Source of the DNA: Granulicella mallensis MP5ACTX8
GTDB lineage: Bacteria; Acidobacteriota; Terriglobia; Terriglobales; Acidobacteriaceae
NCBI RefSeq assembly: GCF_000178955.2
Contig: NC_016631.1
Coordinates: 5,270,001 to 5,334,000, forward strand
DNA length: 64,000 bases
Reading direction: 5' to 3'
The notes under the pieces are model-generated. The model was not told the DNA's origin and did not search any database. It saw nothing but the letters and a program-made list of their open reading frames with translations. Shown here piece by piece: positions 60,790 through 64,000 of this stretch (positions are counted from its first letter, which is position 1; each line of letters opens with the position of its first letter). The position numbers and the translations under genes were made by a program.

Positions 60790-61740
60790 ATGAGTATTTA
60801 TCGTGGGCTTTATTTCTCGACGTTGATCGGTACGCTGGGTGGGCTTCTGGCATCACTATGCGCTGTTCTGCTTTCGATCCCGATGGCAGATACAGGACTG
60901 CGCTGGTTGCCGGACACTGTGAGCCTCATGGCCTTCGGGCCTGTGGTTGGCGTGCTCCTCTATCTTCATTTTGACCGCGTTCTGCTGGGCAGGATTCGCG
61001 GCTCCTCTATCGGATTCGGACTACTCCTCGGCGTGCTCTCCGGCGCTGCCGCCTCGGCGCTTGCCTTTGAGCTGCGGAACGGCATCTCCTCTACCTCTCC
61101 CACGCTCTATCGTGTGACGGTCTGGGCCTTCTGCTTCTCTCTCATCGGTCTGGGCCTCGGCCTTCGCTGGATGCAGACGAATCGCGGACGCATCCTTCAC
61201 ACCTATGCGGGCAGCCTTGCCGGCGGCCTGCTGGGCGGGCTGGCCTTCATCCTCTTCACACCTCACCTGTCGGCCGGAATCTCCATGTGCAGCCTGATCC
61301 TCGCAGGTGCGGGAACGGGCTTCGGAAGCGGAATCGCCCCGGTCCTGGTGCGCGAAGGCATCATGCGCTTCATCAGCTCCGGCGACGCGCGGGCACAGAA
61401 CAAGCTCGGCAAGAACAAGACCCTGTGGGATCTCGCCATGGGTGAGTCCTACGTTCTCGGCAGTGCTCCAACAGCACAGAGCGGAAGCCGTTTTCAGCAG
61501 GGTGCCGATATCTGCATTCCCGATTCTTCCGTCGCTCCGCGCCATGCCGTTGTCTTTCATAAGGATGGCCGCTACTTCATCGCACGGCATCCAGATGCGT
61601 CCGGTCCCGAAGGCATAGCGAAGTACGTTCTGCGCATCAAAGGAAAGACGGTGGTCAGCTCACAGGAGCTGCATCCCACTGATGATCTTCTGATTGGCCG
61701 CACCGCTCTACGCTTCGAAAGCAGAAAGCAAGGGGAATAG
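60790..61740 (+). CDS. Membrane protein with C-terminal FHA domain
   Basis: 316 residues: about six membrane helices in the first 190 (for example LIGTLGGLLASLCAVLLS, SLAGGLLGGLAFILFT, CSLILAGAGTGFGSGIAPVL), then a cytoplasmic FHA domain from about 215 onwards. The FHA core is visible: YVLGSAPTAQSGS at the start, then PDSSVAPRHAVVFHKDGRYF with the pThr-contacting Ser/Arg-His region at about 251, and DDLLIGRTALRFE at the end. FHA domains bind phosphothreonine, which fits the kinase 3 kb away. T6SS loci often carry an FHA scaffold phosphorylated by a PpkA-type kinase; this one is membrane-bound. The next gene begins one base after its stop. Confidence 0.82.
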   Translation: MSIYRGLYFSTLIGTLGGLLASLCAVLLSIPMADTGLRWLPDTVSLMAFGPVVGVLLYLHFDRVLLGRIRGSSIGFGLLLGVLSGAAASALAFELRNGISSTSPTLYRVTVWAFCFSLIGLGLGLRWMQTNRGRILHTYAGSLAGGLLGGLAFILFTPHLSAGISMCSLILAGAGTGFGSGIAPVLVREGIMRFISSGDARAQNKLGKNKTLWDLAMGESYVLGSAPTAQSGSRFQQGADICIPDSSVAPRHAVVFHKDGRYFIARHPDASGPEGIAKYVLRIKGKTVVSSQELHPTDDLLIGRTALRFESRKQGE

Positions 61741-61741
61741 C

Positions 61742-63208
61742 GTGAAGATCATTCAACATCTTGCCGTTCTCACCTGCGCTGCCGCGGCCATCGCCTCTGC
61801 CCAGCAACCTGTGAAGCCGTCCCGGCTGCTGCTGACCTCCCAACCCAAGTTGGTGGACTGCGCTCCCGTCATGCAGTCTCCGTGCATGTCGGCCGCTGTT
61901 ACACCGGGCGATGCCGAGGGCAAGCCCGCTCCGGTCACCCTGCCTGCGGCGTCACAACTTGCGGGGGCTTTCACCATGCAAAGCGCCTCCGGTGAGGCTA
62001 AGCCGTTCTATGCCAGCGCTGGAAGCGGCCCCGATGCCGGCCAGCACACCAACGTCGTCCTGATGATCGTCGATATCAGCGGCAGCATGAACCAGCCGAT
62101 GGCCGGTGGCAGCACTCGATTCCAATCGCTTAAAAGCGCTATTGCGCAGTTCCTCGCAGGAATGCAGGAAGGCTCGGACCGCGTCGCCATCGTCCCCTTC
62201 GAGAGCCACAACGTCGTTTCAACGATTCGATCCGCAGTCTTCACAACGCATCGGGCCGATGCCCTGGCGCAGTTGAATGCGCTTCCCGCCCCCGGCCCCA
62301 AGAACAACACCGCGCTCTACCAGGCCGTCTTCTCCGGCGTTGATTCCATGAAGGGCGAGCTCGCTTCCCTGCAGCACGAGGGCGCTACCCTCGCGGAACT
62401 GCAGCCCCACCTGATCGTCATGACCGACGGCAAGAACGAAGTGGCCCCCGGCGACGATCCTCAACTCTTGAACGGCGACCTTGGCCTACAGCAGGCCGTG
62501 GCCCAGGTCCAGACTTCGAACCTGGACACCATCGGCATCGGTTTCGGCGATAAGAACGACATCGATGCAGGCGCCCTGCAGAAGCTCACCAAACGGTTCT
62601 TCTATGCCTCGGACGCCAATCAACTGCTCGCGGCGCTGCATGTCAGCCGTTCGGCGGTCAGCCATTCGATTCAGATCACCTGGCCGCTGTCCGAGGCCAA
62701 TCGCGTTGCCCTGATGGGCCGCGACCAGATCTGGACGCCGAGCATGCAGCTGGAAGACGGCTCGGTCCTGACCGGCGACCCGCTTCGCCTCATCGTCCCG
62801 GCTACCAACGCCCCCGCGTACGACCGTGCAGCCTCACCCCAGGAGCTGGAAGCGCTGATCGCCACCCATCCGCCAGCGAATTCCGGATGGTCGAGCGTTC
62901 TCGTCCACCTATTGCTCTATCTGGGTGCGTCAGCTATCTTGCTCATACTGTGGTTTTGGGTGCCGCGATTGATCTGGGGAGAACAATATTCTAGTTCTGT
63001 CCCTGACCGCTCACGGCGCTGGAGCAGCGATCGTTCAGGTGTCACCTCCGCCTCCGGCGTGCAGGTACGTTCGACCTCGAACCTTCCCGCAGGTTTCACC
63101 CCGGAGCTCGAATCTGCCAGCCCGCTACAACGTTCTGCTGCCCAGACGACGCAGGTTTTACCGCGTAGCGAAGCTTCCCGCACACGTCTTACTTTCGATC
63201 AGAATTAG
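61742..63208 (+). CDS. Von Willebrand factor A-domain protein, secreted/anchored
   Basis: 488 residues from a GTG at 61742; the GTG begins a signal peptide (KIIQHLAVLTCAAAAIASAQ) after a GGGGA-like site, and an upstream in-frame ATG inside the FHA gene was rejected. The vWA domain has an intact metal-ion-dependent adhesion site: Asp111-x-Ser-x-Ser in MIVDISGSMNQP and MTDG (about 227-230). A membrane helix (VHLLLYLGASAILLILWFW) near residue 390 and a basic, Ser-rich cytoplasmic tail follow. It presents a metal-dependent binding domain outside the cytoplasm. PpkA kinases of some T6SS loci have a vWA domain, so here kinase and vWA functions may be split. Confidence 0.83.
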   Translation: MKIIQHLAVLTCAAAAIASAQQPVKPSRLLLTSQPKLVDCAPVMQSPCMSAAVTPGDAEGKPAPVTLPAASQLAGAFTMQSASGEAKPFYASAGSGPDAGQHTNVVLMIVDISGSMNQPMAGGSTRFQSLKSAIAQFLAGMQEGSDRVAIVPFESHNVVSTIRSAVFTTHRADALAQLNALPAPGPKNNTALYQAVFSGVDSMKGELASLQHEGATLAELQPHLIVMTDGKNEVAPGDDPQLLNGDLGLQQAVAQVQTSNLDTIGIGFGDKNDIDAGALQKLTKRFFYASDANQLLAALHVSRSAVSHSIQITWPLSEANRVALMGRDQIWTPSMQLEDGSVLTGDPLRLIVPATNAPAYDRAASPQELEALIATHPPANSGWSSVLVHLLLYLGASAILLILWFWVPRLIWGEQYSSSVPDRSRRWSSDRSGVTSASGVQVRSTSNLPAGFTPELESASPLQRSAAQTTQVLPRSEASRTRLTFDQN

Positions 63209-63226
63209 CTGAAATAGGAGCCCTCT

Positions 63227-63727
63227 ATGCCTCTGGTAAAAGTTGTTCGTAAAGGAGTTACCCCCGCGGTTCGAAAGGTTCCCACCTCGACGGCCGCCGC
63301 GATGCTGCCGATGACGCTGAATCGCGTTGGTGGCGAAGCCGTCTCCGAGACGGAAGACCTGGTGAAGGTAGAGGACCTCGGCGATGCGTTCCGGAAGTTC
63401 GAGCCCAAGCTCAGCTTTCGTGGCTACGCCGGCCCCGAGGAGACAGAGTTCCGCTCCGAGTTAGAGTTCCGCTCCATCAAGGACTTCGATCCCGAGAACC
63501 TGCAGAAGCGGCAGGAGGTCAAGGATGCAGAGGGTAATTCTCACTTCCTGCGCAACGACCTGGCCGATCTGAAGCAGAACATCGACCTGCTCTACCGGTT
63601 GAAAGACCGCTGGAAGCTGCCGGCAGTACGCCGCGCCTGGAGCAATGCCGCCCAGCGCGAGGAGATCGTCAATGCTCTCGGCAAGCTGCGCTCCGAACTC
63701 GAACGTGTTGCGGAAGGGGAGAAGTAA
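63227..63727 (+). CDS. tssB: TssB/VipA-like contractile sheath small subunit
   Basis: 166-residue protein with the VipA core: LSFRGYAGPEETEFRSELEF then FRSIKDFDPENL, which matches the family's (S/L)(K/D)DFxPE motif, then a helical region LRNDLADLKQNIDLLYRLKD with RWKLPAVRRAWSN. In T6SS and related contractile systems VipA pairs with VipB/TssC to form the sheath. AGGAG lies six bases upstream of the ATG. It follows the vWA gene by 18 bases and is followed by another gene after three bases, as tssB normally precedes tssC. Divergence from the well-known proteins is considerable, so a different contractile injection system is possible. Confidence 0.72.
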   Translation: MPLVKVVRKGVTPAVRKVPTSTAAAMLPMTLNRVGGEAVSETEDLVKVEDLGDAFRKFEPKLSFRGYAGPEETEFRSELEFRSIKDFDPENLQKRQEVKDAEGNSHFLRNDLADLKQNIDLLYRLKDRWKLPAVRRAWSNAAQREEIVNALGKLRSELERVAEGEK

Positions 63728-63730
63728 ACC

Positions 63731-64000
63731 ATGGCTGAGACCACGACATTGAACCGCACCACCGAGCAGATCCTGGGCAACAGCCCCGCACGTGAGTTGC
63801 TTCAGGACATCTTCGCCGATCTTCATCCCGGCCTGACCAACGAAAAGCGCGACCTGGCCAGCATCTTCTCCGCCCAGTCGGCCAAGGAGTTCCTCGGCCA
63901 GCTCACGAACTTCGAGCAACTGATCAGCGCCGACGACAGCTACGAGCAGACCGTCAAGAAGCTGCAGGGCCAGATCGACAGCGCCGAAGGCATCCGCGAT
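63731..64000 (+). CDS. Partial gene at right edge, possible sheath partner
   Basis: Open from the ATG at 63731 to the end of the window (90 codons): AETTTLNRTTEQILGNSPAR, followed by mostly helical sequence including LTNFEQLISADDSYEQTVKK. It starts three bases after the tssB-like stop codon. Position suggests tssC/vipB, and N-terminal helices precede the sheath core in that family, but the visible part is not diagnostic. It could also be another small component of the system. Confidence 0.5.
   Translation, partial: MAETTTLNRTTEQILGNSPARELLQDIFADLHPGLTNEKRDLASIFSAQSAKEFLGQLTNFEQLISADDSYEQTVKKLQGQIDSAEGIRD

Overview
The window looks like a chromosomal segment of an acidobacterium of the Terriglobales type (Granulicella, Edaphobacter and Terriglobus relatives). 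This is an inference from high GC, many secreted plant-polysaccharide hydrolases, Acidobacteria-like secreted proteins of unknown function, a futalosine-pathway menaquinone gene (mqnC) and abundant small palindromic repeats. No rRNA, tRNA or CRISPR array was recognised.

Layout. 0.1-6.5 kb: an atypical GH28 pectinase-like enzyme, a PhyH-type dioxygenase, a small secreted protein and a TonB-dependent receptor. 6.5-16.2 kb: a long minus-strand run for surface polysaccharide (rmlA, VOC protein, acetyltransferase, glycosyltransferase, two GT9 heptosyltransferase-like genes, gmhB, sugar-phosphate transferase) running into dciA, gatC and gatA. 16.3-27.5 kb: a PEP-CTERM-like mini-protein, hemY-type oxidase, mqnC, a BrnT/BrnA-like toxin-antitoxin pair, a cellulose-synthase-like glycosyltransferase, outer-membrane and secreted proteins, YggS, DUF167 and a second GH28. 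27.6-34.4 kb: an AT-rich accessory pair (DUF262 + HEPN), a decayed 3' copy of guaA, a truncated repeat, a GH127 arabinofuranosidase, and intact guaA. 34.4-49.6 kb: leuS, nfo, a CysJ-like flavoprotein, a Tat-exported phospholipase C, a GH30-LacI-MFS sugar locus and two acyltransferases. 49.7-56.97 kb: the remnant of a GT2 gene, a GT87 protein, a MITE-like element, an IS110-family element inserted in another repeat, a third acyltransferase and a PQQ dehydrogenase.

56.98-64 kb holds the most unusual content. A compact minus-strand operon encodes an E1-like ThiF protein, a membrane protein with two RING-like C4-C4 zinc modules, a ubiquitin-like protein ending in Gly, an E2-like protein with HPN and a catalytic-type Cys, and a Ser/Thr kinase. 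Divergent from it are a membrane FHA protein, a secreted/anchored von Willebrand A protein, and a TssB/VipA-like contractile sheath subunit followed by a truncated gene. My inference is that a bacterial ubiquitin-like conjugation pathway is coupled to a phosphorylation-regulated type VI-like secretion locus.

A second strong observation is the IS110 element at 52167-53368. Its non-coding end contains four short segments matching its own target site and its own ends, in the order expected of a bridge RNA. Its target is a motif in a dispersed genomic repeat, and an uninterrupted copy of that repeat lies at 22.2 kb.
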